A DNA stretch of 64,000 nucleotides from Paralithodes platypus (Eukaryota > Arthropoda > Malacostraca > Decapoda > Lithodidae): the NCBI GenBank assembly GCA_032716605.1, contig CM064480.1, positions 46,176,372-46,240,371 of the forward strand, read 5' to 3'. Below, in pieces: positions 42,661 through 52,400 of the stretch; within the stretch, counting starts at the first letter, position 1, and every line of letters begins with the position of its first letter. The translations under genes and the position numbers were made by a program. The notes beneath the pieces were generated by a model. That model ran no database searches and was not told where the DNA came from. It was given only the letters and a program-made list of their open reading frames with translations.

Positions 42661-42694
42661 TATCAAAACGTTCGGAATCGCGATCCTCACCCAA
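41003..42694 (-). CDS. Reverse transcriptase of LINE2
   Basis: 563 codons. The first 14 or so residues (MGEDRDSERF..) come from non-LINE flank, so the annotated start is accidental. DKAPGPDEIPPIVLKNC at 64-80 and NYRPIAITS at 124-132; ALDISKAFDRVW at 194-205; AGVPQGSVLAP at 250-260; SYADDSTL at 280-287. The CR1-type C-terminus has LWNSLPSNCFP near 530. All catalytic residues of the polymerase are in place with no frame break. The apurinic endonuclease domain and 5' UTR are missing. Same general group as LINE1, but a distinct family by sequence. Confidence 0.9.
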   Translation of the reverse strand: MGEDRDSERFDTKPNLLADICSTNSTLDEINQDVPVLNFNSPEIPSLKINTRHVKTILQNLSVDKAPGPDEIPPIVLKNCSVVLAPVLAKFVRLCTPTSCFPVPWKEANIHPVPKKGASSDPSNYRPIAITSLLGKVFEIILNNHIIKHLENNKLISDRQYGFRRCRSTADILCLLTHQINQATDQHGETHTIALDISKAFDRVWHQSLLSKMSHYGLASLVPLISSYLHYRKICVMVDGLYSQFHSINAGVPQGSVLAPILFLIHINDLISTTHNPIHSYADDSTLHSSFTFTNSFTQPDLINSKINTAISLNQDLSRINGWGQKNLVSFNAQKTKYIKFSNRQNLTAPHIFCNDVNIPTSPSIDILGVTLTNNLSWTHYVRSIAKNASKKLGLLYRVREFFTDEQLAVIYKSHVRSQMDYCSPLWDGSGVVALRQLDKIQNKAIRLINNPAITQDLPTLSIRRNVESLALFYRYFHSNCSEELASIVPPLHIFPRRTRAAESAHEFTLSPPQCRTSAYQNSFIPRATTLWNSLPSNCFPQTYNLQMFKSSCYKHFMNGGCL

Positions 42695-43254
42695 CTACGC
42701 AAGCATGGCTTTGATCATCGGTGTAGTTTTCAAGATGTGGAATTTTAAGTGGAATTAGAGGTTTTTTCAAGATTGCCGGAAAAACCCCCACATGCAAAAG
42801 CAAAACCTTCTCTATAACATTTGCGGAGCATTAGTAGGGGATTCCATATGCCAAACCCCAGTCGTTTCCTATGAGTGGGAGAGACGGTATTTATGCGTCA
42901 AGTTTTTAGGGAAATCGGCTTCCACGGACCTGTTTGGCCGCCATGCCGGATGTTTAGCATATCAAAAGTTGCCCAATACAAAAACGCACCTCTTGTGAAA
43001 GTTTGATCCTGATCCAATAAGCGGTTCTGGAGTTATTGTGTCGAAACCGGCGCGTAAGAAGAATTTGGATGAAAAACCGGGTTTAATGATTACAATAGGC
43101 GTTCCCCGTAGAGGTCGAACACCTAATAATAATAATATTAATGACACCAGAAATAATCATTATCGGGTGGATGTGGAGAATTTGTACTGCGAAAGTTGAA
43201 TATCATTCGATAATATTGATCAACAACCCGATCAGTACTGAACATTAATTTAGA
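42661..43254. other. Spacer between opposed LINEs, unidentified
   Basis: A 61-codon minus-strand frame (42962-43147) with FDTITPEPLIGSGSNFHK has no function I can name. TTTGATCCTGATCCAATAAG and GGTTCTGGAGTTAT resembles a motif common in dispersed invertebrate repeats. Confidence 0.4.
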
Positions 43255-45193
43255 AACATCAGAAATCATGCCAAAACTGTATTAACCCCAACTAAATCAA
43301 ACTTTCTCCACAAGCAGGCAAATAAACTTCTAAATAATCCAAATGATAACAAAATATTTTGGTCTACTCTTAACTCATTCAAATCCAACTTCACTACTGC
43401 TTCATCCATTCCACCATTAAAATCTCCGACTGGCAATCTTGTAAGTGACCCACGAGGTAAAGCTAACCTTCTTGCTGATATTTTCTCCACCAACTCAACC
43501 TTAGATGAAATCAATCAAGATGTCCCTGTACTTAATTTTAATTCGCCTGAAATTCCCTCACTTAAGATCCACACCAGACATGTCAAAACTATTTTGCAGA
43601 ATCTCTCAGTAGATAAGGCTCCTGGTCCAGATGAAATTCCTCCAATAGTACTTAAGAATTGCTCCTTGGTGCTCGCTCCTGTATTGGCAAAAAATGTCCG
43701 TCTGTGTACTCATACCTCATGCTTCCCAGTACCCTGGAAAGAAGCAAACATCCATCCAGTTCCTAAAAAAGGTGCCTCTTCAGATCCATCAAACTACAGA
43801 CCAATAGCTATAACTTCCACTCTTGGTAAAGTCTTTGTAATTATATTAAATAATCACATAATTAAGCATCTTGAGAATAATAAATTAATCAGTGATAGGC
43901 AATATGGTTTTAGACGATGTCGATCAACTGCAGACATTCTTTGCCTTCTTACGCATCAAATCAACCAAGCTACAGACCAACATGGTGAAACACATACAAT
44001 AGCACTGGATATATCAAAGTCATTTGATAGAGTCTGGCATCAATCCTTATTGTCGAAGATGTCACACTACGGCCTTGCATCATTAGTTCCACTAATTTCT
44101 TCTTATCTTCATAACAGAAAAATATGTGTAATGGTAGATGGCCTTTATTCTCAATTTCACTCAATAAATGCTGGTGTTCCCAAGGGATCAGTTTTGGCCC
44201 CAACTCTGTTCCTCATTCATATCAATGATCTCATATCTACCACTCATAATCCAATACACTCCTACGCAGATGACTCAACACTCCACAGTTCCTTCACATT
44301 TACCAATTCTTTCACCCAACCCGATCTTATAAATTCAAAAATAAACACTGTAATTTCTCTGAACCAGGACCTTTCTAGAATTAATGAATGGGGACAAAAG
44401 AATCTAGTTTCCTTTAATGCACAGAAAACCAAGTACATTCAAATTTCCAACCGACAGAATCTCACTGACTCCCATATATTTTTTAATGATGTAAATATTC
44501 CCACTTCCCCTAGTATTGACATTCTCGGTGTAACATTAACTACTAACTTGAGCTGGACACATTATGTTAGAAACATTGCTAAGAATGCCTCTAAAAAACT
44601 GGGACTCCTGTACAGAGTTCGTGAATTCTTCACTGACGAGCAGTTGGGCGTAATATATAAAAGTCATGTGCGTTCTCAGATGGATTACTGTTCACCTCTG
44701 TGGGGTGGAAGTGGAGTGGTTGCATTGAGGCAATTGGACAAAATTCAAAATAAAGCTATGAGATTAATCAATAACCCTGCAATCACACAGGACCTTCCTA
44801 CATTATCCATACGAAGAAACGTTGCATCCCTTGCATTATTCTACAGATATTTTCACAGCAATTGTTCCAAGGAACTTGCTTCAATTGTGCCGCCTCTCCA
44901 CATCTTTCCCCATAGAACTAGGGCAGCTGAGAGCACCCATGAATTTACACTTTCTCCTCCACAATGCAGAACTTCTGCTTATCAGAATTCATTTATCCCC
45001 AGAGCTACTACTCTTTGGAATTCACTTCCCTCGAATTGCTTTCCACAAACTTACAATCTACAAATGTTTAAATCCAGTTGTTACAAACATTTTATGAATG
45101 GAGGATGCCTTTAGGCACATGGACCTTTTTGTTTTATCTGTGTTTTTCCTTCCTCCGTTCATTGTCTCTTAAAAAAAAAGAAAAAAAAAGAAA
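43255..45193 (+). mobile_element. LINE3: 5'-truncated CR1/Jockey-group element
   Basis: Longer at the 5' side than LINE2 by several hundred bases; ends in an A-rich tail (45171-45193: A9-G-A9-G-AAA). The 3' UTR is nearly the complement of that of LINE2. The two form an inverted pair with the spacer between. Confidence 0.85.
43594..45114 (+). CDS. Reverse transcriptase of LINE3
   Basis: 506 codons counted from a TTG; the frame is actually open upstream to about 43266 (FWSTLNSFKSN, DPRGKANLLADIFS), the linker between endonuclease and polymerase, so the stated start is only the edge of a longer frame. ALDISKSFDRVW at 137-148, AGVPKGSVLAP at 193-203, SYADDSTL at 223-230. Against LINE2 it has Lys for Gln in the GVPQGS loop and Ser for Ala in SKAFD. 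The Gln is strongly conserved in non-LTR RTs, so activity is doubtful. C-terminus as LINE2. Confidence 0.88.
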   Translation: MQNLSVDKAPGPDEIPPIVLKNCSLVLAPVLAKNVRLCTHTSCFPVPWKEANIHPVPKKGASSDPSNYRPIAITSTLGKVFVIILNNHIIKHLENNKLISDRQYGFRRCRSTADILCLLTHQINQATDQHGETHTIALDISKSFDRVWHQSLLSKMSHYGLASLVPLISSYLHNRKICVMVDGLYSQFHSINAGVPKGSVLAPTLFLIHINDLISTTHNPIHSYADDSTLHSSFTFTNSFTQPDLINSKINTVISLNQDLSRINEWGQKNLVSFNAQKTKYIQISNRQNLTDSHIFFNDVNIPTSPSIDILGVTLTTNLSWTHYVRNIAKNASKKLGLLYRVREFFTDEQLGVIYKSHVRSQMDYCSPLWGGSGVVALRQLDKIQNKAMRLINNPAITQDLPTLSIRRNVASLALFYRYFHSNCSKELASIVPPLHIFPHRTRAAESTHEFTLSPPQCRTSAYQNSFIPRATTLWNSLPSNCFPQTYNLQMFKSSCYKHFMNGGCL

Positions 45194-45205
45194 TGAGAAC
45201 ATTTA

Positions 45206-45290
45206 CTTAATCCCTTCACCACCATTAAGTATTTTTTATCATATTCTGGATACCATTAAACGATTTTATTTAGCTTATAATCTACCTCTA
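45206..45290. mobile_element. Element B fragment
   Basis: TTAATCCCTTCACCACC, then TATCATATTCTGGATACCAT and TAAACGATTTTATTTAGCTT; only the left half remains. Confidence 0.7.
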
Positions 45291-45629
45291 GGACTGAAAG
45301 GGGAGGCGTCCGGCGGCAGAAGGTCGGAAGCACCAAAATAATGTCTAGAACAGTGTTTTTTCAGCCTTCGTTATGGAATATGTATCAAATTTGTTTTATA
45401 TATATATATAATAATTTTGTGAATGATTTTGTATTTTGTAGGCAGAATAGGGCCATGAAATTACTGGAAAAATAACAAAATTAGGATAAATCGAAAACAA
45501 AGAAAGAAAAAGATAATACAATACTAGCGAGTTATTTATAATTATTATCACACTTGAATATAGTTGTGTTAGTGCAAACTGATCTGGTGTATATTAAGTT
45601 AGTATACTGACCGTAAAGCTAGAAATATA

Positions 45630-46192
45630 ACATATATACTCTCGGCGGGTGTCCAACCCCGAAAGGAGTAGAAATAGGGGAGCTATCCCCCCGCCAAAGG
45701 CGGCTTTCTAGGGCCTTTCCTAGCTGATGCTGAGAGGATTGGGTTCTAGTCATGTGGTGATGGGCTGGTCTATCCGAGTGAGAACTGAGCGATCTCTGCC
45801 ATACCCATAGCTTACTCTGACTGTTCCTTTTACTTATATATCTTCTAGATCTCAAGTGGCGGCGTCTTTTCCGTGGATTGACCTCCCTACTGCCAACCTA
45901 GAAGTTGGCAGATTGGGAGCCAAAGCGTCACATTTTTCCCTTGCCCTCAACTTTCCCTTCATAATTGCTGAGGGGCACAGGGCCTTGGGTGGGGCTTTGG
46001 TTTCCCGGGCGTTTCCGCACCTTCCTCAGCTCCCTGCCTTGGAGTGGCTTCGGTCACCCGGGCTTTGTTAGTGGTAAGCAGTGAGGATTTTGTGGGGGCG
46101 CTCGTTTATGGCCATGGCCTTGCTCGAGACCTTGGGGCTGTTCGGCCAGACAGCCTGATGAACAACAACAACAACAACAACATATATACTCT
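45630..46192 (+). mobile_element. 537-bp retroposon with 13-bp target duplication and (AAC)n tail
   Basis: ACATATATACTCT flanks both sides (45630-45642 and 46180-46192). The insert ends in (AAC)n at 46161-46179. Its last 90 bp (GGCCATGGCCT, CTGTTCGGCC) match the 3' end of the LINE at 52401-53900, which also ends in (AAC)n. It has no RT. It is either a SINE-like passenger using that LINE's tail or a rearranged, truncated LINE copy. The left 400 bp is GC-rich without a recognised pol III box. Confidence 0.8.
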
Positions 46193-46205
46193 TAACACAA
46201 ATATA

Positions 46206-46811
46206 TTAACCCATTCAGTACCAGGGACGTGATTTTTATCATATTCTGGCAACTATTAGATGATTTTATTCAGCTTAGGAAAAACATTTTTTTTTTTTTC
46301 TTTCTATGTGAGTGAGGGAGACAAAAGGCAGAACTGCCTGTAGCGAGTGCCTCCCTCATAGTTGAAAGAGTGAAAGGGCCAAAATCAAGGGATGTTCGAG
46401 TCAAAATGCCTGGACATATGGAGTTTGAAGTAATTTAAGTCATAGGAGGAGAGAAAGACAGATTCTGGGAGAGTGTTCCAGAGCTCAGCTGTTGCATAGA
46501 AGAACGACTGAGAGTAACGTTTCACTCTTGGGTTGGAGAGCTGCACAGAGTATGGGTGGGATTGTGTAGCAAGACGGGTTCCACGTACCCTACGTAGAGG
46601 AGGTGGTATACTGTACACTGTACACTGTACTGAGCTCTGAGGAGCACTGATTATGGTAGTAGCGATAGAATAGCGAGAGAGATGCAATAATAAGGCTTCA
46701 ATATATCAACCAATCATTATAACTACCACAGATCCTTCCTAAGCTTCATAATATCGCTAAAATAGAGCTAGATTAAAATATAGCACACGTTTCTGGTAAT
46801 CAAAGGGTTAA
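46206..46811. mobile_element. Element B copy 6, interrupted by a LINE1 3' end
   Basis: TTAACCCATTCAGTACC at left and GGTAATCAAAGGGTTAA at right. Left half stops at CAGCTTAGGAAA and resumes at CAATAATAAGGCTTC (46685). The intact sister at 49031 shows about nine bases (GACCTCTAG) lost at the junction, so this LINE insertion went with a small target deletion and not a clear duplication. Confidence 0.85.
46287..46686 (-). pseudogene. LINE1 3' fragment
   Basis: T run at 46287-46299 (poly-A on minus), the 3' UTR GGAGGCACTCGCTACAGGCA complement, then the C-terminal block RGTRLATQSHPYSVQLSNPR and LWNTLPESVF. A TACACTG/TGTACACTG stutter at 46613-46630 breaks the frame upstream. Confidence 0.85.
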
Positions 46812-47059
46812 AATATTATTGTGCTATACTGCGAAAACAAAAATCTAATAAATTCCGCACACTTACTCTTTCATTAAAAATCGGCGGGTGATCCATAATT
46901 CATGAACCATTAATCTTCTTTTGGAGTTTAATATAATATTGCTAGCATTAATTTGCTTTAAAACTGCAATGAGGGATATCGTTTGTGGAGCAAGGAATAG
47001 GGTGCGTAAACCACATGCAGGAGGCTGAGAGTTCGATCTCCGTTGAATGAATTTCTTTG

Positions 47060-47345
47060 ACACTCATCTCTGTGGCTTCCCAACTTATCTCTGCAATTGA
47101 CCACTTGCGAGTTTCAGGCTATAAGGAAGTTGTAGCCATGAACATCGATATTAAACAGAAATGCAATAATAATGTACGTTTCTGATGGATAAATGGTATG
47201 TTGAATTGGGTTTTATGTATTTATATAATGTACTACGACCGTATTTTAGCTGTAAATTCTGTTAACATTCATTGTCTACAGCTCCAACTTCCTTATAGAA
47301 CGAAACTCGCAAGTCGGCAATTACGGACATCAAAGGTGCAGTTGA
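47060..47345. repeat. Inverted repeat, about 50-bp arms
   Basis: CTTGCGAGTTTCAGGCTATA plus AGGAAGTTGTAGCC (47104-47137) mirrored by GCTCCAACTTCCTTATAGAA and CGAAACTCGCAAG (47280-47313), with AATTGACC / GGCAATT extensions. It looks like a MITE, ends uncertain. Confidence 0.65.
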
Positions 47346-47464
47346 CCATATGACTGCTATCACTTGATTAGCAGCCTGGACAGCATGCTCGAGCTATTTG
47401 CAGACAACCCTCACAACCACAGCCATTTCAACAGTACAGTGACATTTAAAAATATTAAATAAAT

Positions 47465-47796
47465 TATTCCTTGATTTCTTAGTTTCTTCGCTAGACCTCT
47501 ATCAAGCTTAAAACAAAAAACCCTAGACCCCCTCTCAAGATAAATGTGTACATTTTTTGGTAGAAAAATTTTCCGGCCGAAGGCCGGTTCCTCTTAAAAT
47601 GACAGGTTCGCTATCGCTCGCCAGGAAAAAATCGACACCTGAATGGCACGAAAGATCTAAAAAATTGACAACGAAATGGAGCGAAAGGTGTTAAAATTGC
47701 CAAACTAATGAGCCAAACGCGTTACCATCTCAACACTAATGGGGTTAAACACGAGAGAGAAAAGGGACCTGAAAAACGGCCCATCTCCCCCCTAGA
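47465..47796 (-). mobile_element. Element A copy 15
   Basis: Well-preserved reversed core: GGCCGAAGGCCGG, GTTCGCTATCGCTCGCCAGG, AAATCGACACCTGAATGGCA. Right end CCCATCTCCCCCCTAG; the TTAA has been lost. Confidence 0.8.
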
Positions 47797-47804
47797 AGGT
47801 TCAA

Positions 47805-48711
47805 CCGGGGTCACAAAGACTCCAGAAATTCGTGCGTGCACTTGTTTTTTATTGGAGAGGCGTGCCGTGGCCTGATAACCACGTGGTTTGGTGAGGGAAT
47901 GGCAGTGTCCAGCCAGCTTCCACTGAGTGTAGACGTACAGCACTGCAGCTCCTGCCATTTCAGCTCCACCAGCCCCCTTGGGGTCACTTTGACCCACCCT
48001 TTCAGCTTTTAAGGTACGTTTTTTCATTGTGTATTTTTTTGCTTTTGTGCCTGTGACACTTATGTTTATGTACCGATTTATGCCTGATAGAGCTTATATG
48101 ATGGATAGATAAAATCCCCAGCTTGCCATACCAAAACGATAGGCATTTGACCTCATTTAGTATTTTATATGAATATTTTTCCTAAATTCTTGTTTTTCTT
48201 GATTTTGAACAGCCCGCCATGGCCAACCCGGAGAACCTATCACACACAGAAAATATAATATGTGTTTATACAATTACAGAGTGTCTGCACAATAAAACTT
48301 GTTTCAGGGCCTCTTTTGGGGTTTTATGTGAGCGTATAGAAAATGGTGTGATTTTGTGACTAAAAAGTACCTCTCCTTTCTTTTTTCCAGACCGTGTACT
48401 TCCTTGGGTCTGGGATATCCAGGTCCAAGGAGGGAGTTGCCCCATTATCCGGCCTTCATCCTACAAATTGTCAGCCATATCGGTCGGTAATTTTATTATA
48501 TTTTATTTTTTAGGTGAACCCAACTTTTTTTGCTCGAAAGTTTTGAAAAACAGTGCCTCGAACCCAATATAGTCAGGGAATCTACACTACAACTGTGATA
48601 AACGCTAGTCCGATGATGTGTGTGTTAAATTAAGGCCTTATGGGCAGCAATAAAGCATTAGAAACATGTTTTTATATATTTTTTTCCTTATTGGGGTCTG
48701 TCTGACCCCCG
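47805..48711. mobile_element. Possible TIR element with GGGTCA palindromes
   Basis: CCGGGGTCACAAAGACTCC at left and the complement of CGGGGGTCAGACAGACCCC at right (15 of 19 positions agree), flanked by TTCAA on both sides (47800-47804, 48713-48717). A third GGGGTCACTTTGACCC lies at 47976-47991. The inside has no recognisable transposase; a minus-strand 101-codon frame (47722-48027) spans the left end and is not convincing. Confidence 0.5.
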
Positions 48712-48754
48712 TTTCAACTATTGGTTTCGTTTTTTGAGGTTTCCCCTTCTAGGG

Positions 48755-48861
48755 TTTTAATATGCACCGCCACTGTGATGAGGTACAGAGGCTGTCATGG
48801 TCCACTTGGGAATAGGCCAGTCCTGCAGTGAACTAAACAGATGATGATGATGATGATGATA
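48755..48861 (+). mobile_element. Probable LINE 3' end with (GAT)n tail
   Basis: GGAATAGGCCAGTCCTGCAG, TGAACTAAACA and (GAT)n resembles tails of RTE-like LINEs, where a GTCCTGCAGTGGA-type phrase precedes a GAT repeat. No coding part remains. Confidence 0.45.
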
Positions 48862-49030
48862 TGCTTGACAAATTCTAAAATACTATGGAATTAAACTTAC
48901 TGACCACGACGCCACTCTCACTGTGGGTATAAACCATAATGATGTTATCAGTGGTCGTCCTTACACAAGCATGTGGTATTGCGCACTGAAGTACAATTAT
49001 CAATACAATCGGCTCAACGCTAACTATGCC

Positions 49031-49247
49031 TTAACCCATTCAGTACCAGGGACGTCCTTTTTATCATATTTTGGCAGCAATTAGATGATTTTATTCAGCT
49101 TAGGAAAGACCTCTAGCAATAATAAGGCTTCAAACTCTCTCAACCAACCCTTTTAACGACCACAAATCCTTCCTAAGCTGCATATTATCGTCTAAATATA
49201 GCTAGAATAAAAAAAATAAGACACGTCGCTGGTACTCAAAGGGTTAA
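49031..49247. mobile_element. Element B copy 7
   Basis: Intact, TTAACCCATTCAGTACCAGG to CTGGTACTCAAAGGGTTAA. First member of a three-element chain. Confidence 0.9.
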
Positions 49248-49558
49248 GGAGGAGGTAGTTGCTTTCTCTGGACCCTCTTCTTCCTCACTTTTAGCCCCAT
49301 TAGTTTTGAAATATTAAGACGTTCGCCCCATTAGTTTGGCGATTTTATGACCTATCGCCCCACTTCTTTGACAATATTAAGACCTTATCGTGTCATTCAG
49401 CAATCGATATTTTCCTGGCGAGCGACAGCGACTCTGTAATTAAACATGTATAAATTTATCTCGAAGGGGGTCTTGAGTGTGTTTTTTTTAAGCGAGGAAA
49501 CCAAAAGAACATATAGATACACAAATAAACAGACCAAAAATGAGTCATACCCCCTTAA
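49244..49558 (+). mobile_element. Element A copy 16
   Basis: TTAAGGAGGTAGTTGC to ATACCCCCTTAA. It shares its left TTAA with B and its right TTAA with the next A. The central hairpin is deleted (315 bp). Confidence 0.85.
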
Positions 49559-49920
49559 GGGGAGATAGGTCGTTTTTATGGTCCCCCCTCCTTCTCGTGT
49601 TTAGCCCCAGTATTTTCAGATTTTAAGATGTTCGGCGAATTAGTTTGGGTATTTTAAGACCTTTCGCCCCATTTCTTTATCAATAATAATACTTTTTGCG
49701 TAATTTAGGTGTCAATTGTTACCTTTTTTTACGATAGCGAGCCTGTATTTTAAGAGGAACCGGACTTCGACCGGGACATTTTTCTATCGAAAAATGTACA
49801 AATTTATCTTGAAGGAGGTTCTTGAGGGGAGTGTTTTTTAAAGTTTGATGGACGTCTAGGGAGGAAACTAAAAAAGTAATAAAAGAATCATAAATTACCA
49901 CATTACGCCCATCCTCCCGT
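49555..49920 (+). mobile_element. Element A copy 17
   Basis: TTAAGGGGAGATAGG start, intact core, and end CGCCCATCCTCCCGTGAA, where TTAA has mutated. Confidence 0.85.
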
Positions 49921-49924
49921 GAAG

Positions 49925-50545
49925 AGAAAGTAACCTAAAGTAACCCAAGCTAGCCTAAACTAAACCAACCAAGCCTATTCTTATATATCGTCTCCTAACC
50001 TAATCTAAACTATTCTAACTAACTAACTAAACTAACTAACCTAACCAAACCTAAAATAACCTATCCTAAACTAATCTAAACTATCTTAATCTAACCTATC
50101 TATCCTAACCTAACCTAACCTTACCTAACCAAAGCTAAGCTATCCCTAACCTAACCTATGTTATCCTAACCTAATCTAACCTATCATAACCTAACCCAAA
50201 ATAACTTAACTTAACCTAACTTAATCTATCCTATCCTAACGTAATTAATGCTATCTTAATTTAACCTATATAACCTAACCTAACCTATTCCAACTTAACA
50301 TAAAATTACTTAGCTTAACCTAACTTATAATAACCTAACATAAGCTAAGCTATCCTAACCTAATCTAACCTATTATAACCTAATACTTTCTGACTTAACC
50401 TAAACTAAGCAAACATAAGATAATCAAACCTAACCTAATCTATTCTAACCTAACCTAAAATAACTAAGTAACCTATTCTAACCTAATCTAATCTGAAATA
50501 ATGTAACTGAACCTAACCTCACGTATCCTAACCTAAAGTAGCTTA
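49925..50545. repeat. Degenerate telomere-like (CCTAA)n array
   Basis: About 620 bp of CCTAA, CTAACC, CCTAT and related pentamers, matching the arthropod telomere repeat TTAGG on the minus strand but heavily mutated, so it is interstitial and old. Confidence 0.85.
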
Positions 50546-51270
50546 TCCTCTCCTAACCTACAGTATATACAAACAAGATACACATTTATCCTATCCTAAC
50601 CTACAGTATATACAAACAAGATACACATTTATCCTCTCCTAACCTACAGTATATACAAACAAGATACACATTTATCCTATCCTAACCTACAGTATATACA
50701 AACAAGATACACATTTATCCTATCCTAACCTACAGTATATACAAAAAGATACACATTTATCCTATCCTAACCTACAGTATATACAAACAAGATACACATT
50801 TATCCTATCCTAACCTACAGTATATACAAACAAGATACACATTTATCCTATCCTAACCTACAGTATATACAAACAAGATACACATTTATCCTCTCCTAAC
50901 CTACAGTATATACAAACAAGATACACATTTATCCTCTCCTAACCTACAGTATATACAAACAAGATACACATTTATCCTCTCCTAACCTACAGTATATACA
51001 AACAAGATACACATTTATCTTCCCGCTACCTACAGAATATACAAACAAGATACACATTTATCCTATCCTAACCTACAGTATACAAACAAGATACATTATC
51101 CTCTCCTAACCTACAGTATATACAAACAAGATACACATTTATCCTCTCCTAACCTACAGTATATACAAACAAGATACACATTTATCCTATCCTAACCTAC
51201 AGTATATACAAACAAGATACACATTTATCCTCTCCTAACCTACAGTATATACAAACAAGATACACATTTA
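50546..51270. repeat. 43-bp minisatellite derived from telomere-like DNA
   Basis: Unit CCTACAGTATATACAAACAA, GATACACATTTAT, CCTATCCTAA; about 16 copies. Most are identical, with CCTATCC or CCTCTCC variants and one degraded unit near 51020. Each unit keeps a CCTAACC remnant, linking it to the preceding array. Confidence 0.92.
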
Positions 51271-51274
51271 GCGT

Positions 51275-51380
51275 GAAATGGGCCTAGGTGGGCCTATTTG
51301 AGGTTCAAAGAATGGGCCTAGGTGGGCCTATTTGAGGTTCAAAGAATGGGCCTAGGTGGGCCTATTTGAGGTTCAAAGAA
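51275..51380. repeat. 34-bp tandem repeat, three units
   Basis: GAATGGGCCTAGGTGGGCCT then ATTTGAGGTTCAAA, three nearly perfect copies. Confidence 0.93.
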
Positions 51381-51561
51381 TTCTGGGAAGGCGCTTTTGC
51401 TAACCTAGGGGACAAACTAAAACACATTGCTCGATAATCGAAAAGATCAAGCACAATTCTCAATAACATTAAAACAAAATATGACAATACTGACAAGACG
51501 CCGGACCAGACAGTGTAAACAGTTCAATAAACACACCCAACCACCCACCCACACACACATA

Positions 51562-51600
<39 letters not shown>

Positions 51601-51745
51601 AATACACAGATATATAGCTAAACCAAAATTGACGTATGTGAAAATGTACACCAGAAAAAAAAACTACCCCCCTGTCTGTATTGGTCTGGGCTGACCCTTG
51701 TGACAAACGGCCCCCAGTGCCATATATCCCCGGGAGAGAGATAGT
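51381..51745. repeat. (CA/TA)n tract in non-coding DNA
   Basis: ACCCACC/ACACACA run at 51540-51560 and (TA)n at 51563-51598. Nothing else supported. Confidence 0.8.
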
Positions 51746-52010
51746 GGGGGGGGGTTTCGTCTCACTAGCTTTGTGATTTTAAGACGCTTTGCCCCATTAG
51801 TTTTTCGATTTTGATATGCTAACCCCATTAGTTTGACGATTTTAAGACGTTTCTTTTGGTTAGTTTCGCGAATGAAGGGCGTTATGACCTATTAAAGTGT
51901 TGACTTTTTCCTAGCGAGCGATAGCTAGATGCAATTTAGGAGTAACAGGCCTATAGCGGGACATTTTTCTATCAAAATATAATACAAATTTACCTTAAAT
52001 GAGGGTCTAT
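51746..52010 (+). mobile_element. Element A copy 18, diverged
   Basis: Two CCCCATTAGTTT..CGATTTT blocks, GTGTTGACTTTTTCCTAGCG, AGCGATAGCTAG and ACATTTTTCTATC in order. Ends are lost. Confidence 0.65.
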
Positions 52011-52019
52011 TTTTGTTTT

Positions 52020-52095
52020 TATTAATATTTGTATTATTATTATTAATATTATTATTATTATATAATAATACTACTACTAATAATACTACTACTAC

Positions 52096-52127
<32 letters not shown>

Positions 52128-52335
52128 CTACTACTACTACTACTAATAATATAAGAATAATAATATATACTAATAATAATTAATAAGTTGCAAGGCAACG
52201 TTGTGCGGGGTTCGAGCGGGGTTGCAAGCAGTGGTATTGTGTTGGATACATGGGCTGTGCCCACATATATCCAAAATTATCATGTATCTCACTCCGGGCA
52301 TGGAGAAAGTACAGAAGGAATATAGGATAGCCATT
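52020..52335. repeat. (TAA/TAC)n plus shared 140-bp repeat
   Basis: Second member of the pair described at 33721-33935. Confidence 0.75.
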
Positions 52336-52400
52336 TGGCTATGGCCACTTAGAACCATAAGGAGTGTGAAATTTTGGTTAAAGCTATTAATACCTGTACG

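Noticed and set aside
42962..43147. Small minus-strand gene with TPEPLIGSGSNFHK
   Set aside because: 61 codons, no start context, no recognisable family, and located between two inserted LINEs; probably part of a dispersed repeat.
47722..48027. 101-codon minus-strand protein
   Set aside because: Runs across the end of element A and a terminal inverted repeat of another candidate element.
49925..50545. A true chromosome end
   Set aside because: Repeats are heavily mutated and the sequence continues for over 13 kb on the far side.
50546..51270. CRISPR-like array (regular 43-bp repeats)
   Set aside because: The whole unit repeats with no unique spacers; the context is eukaryotic.
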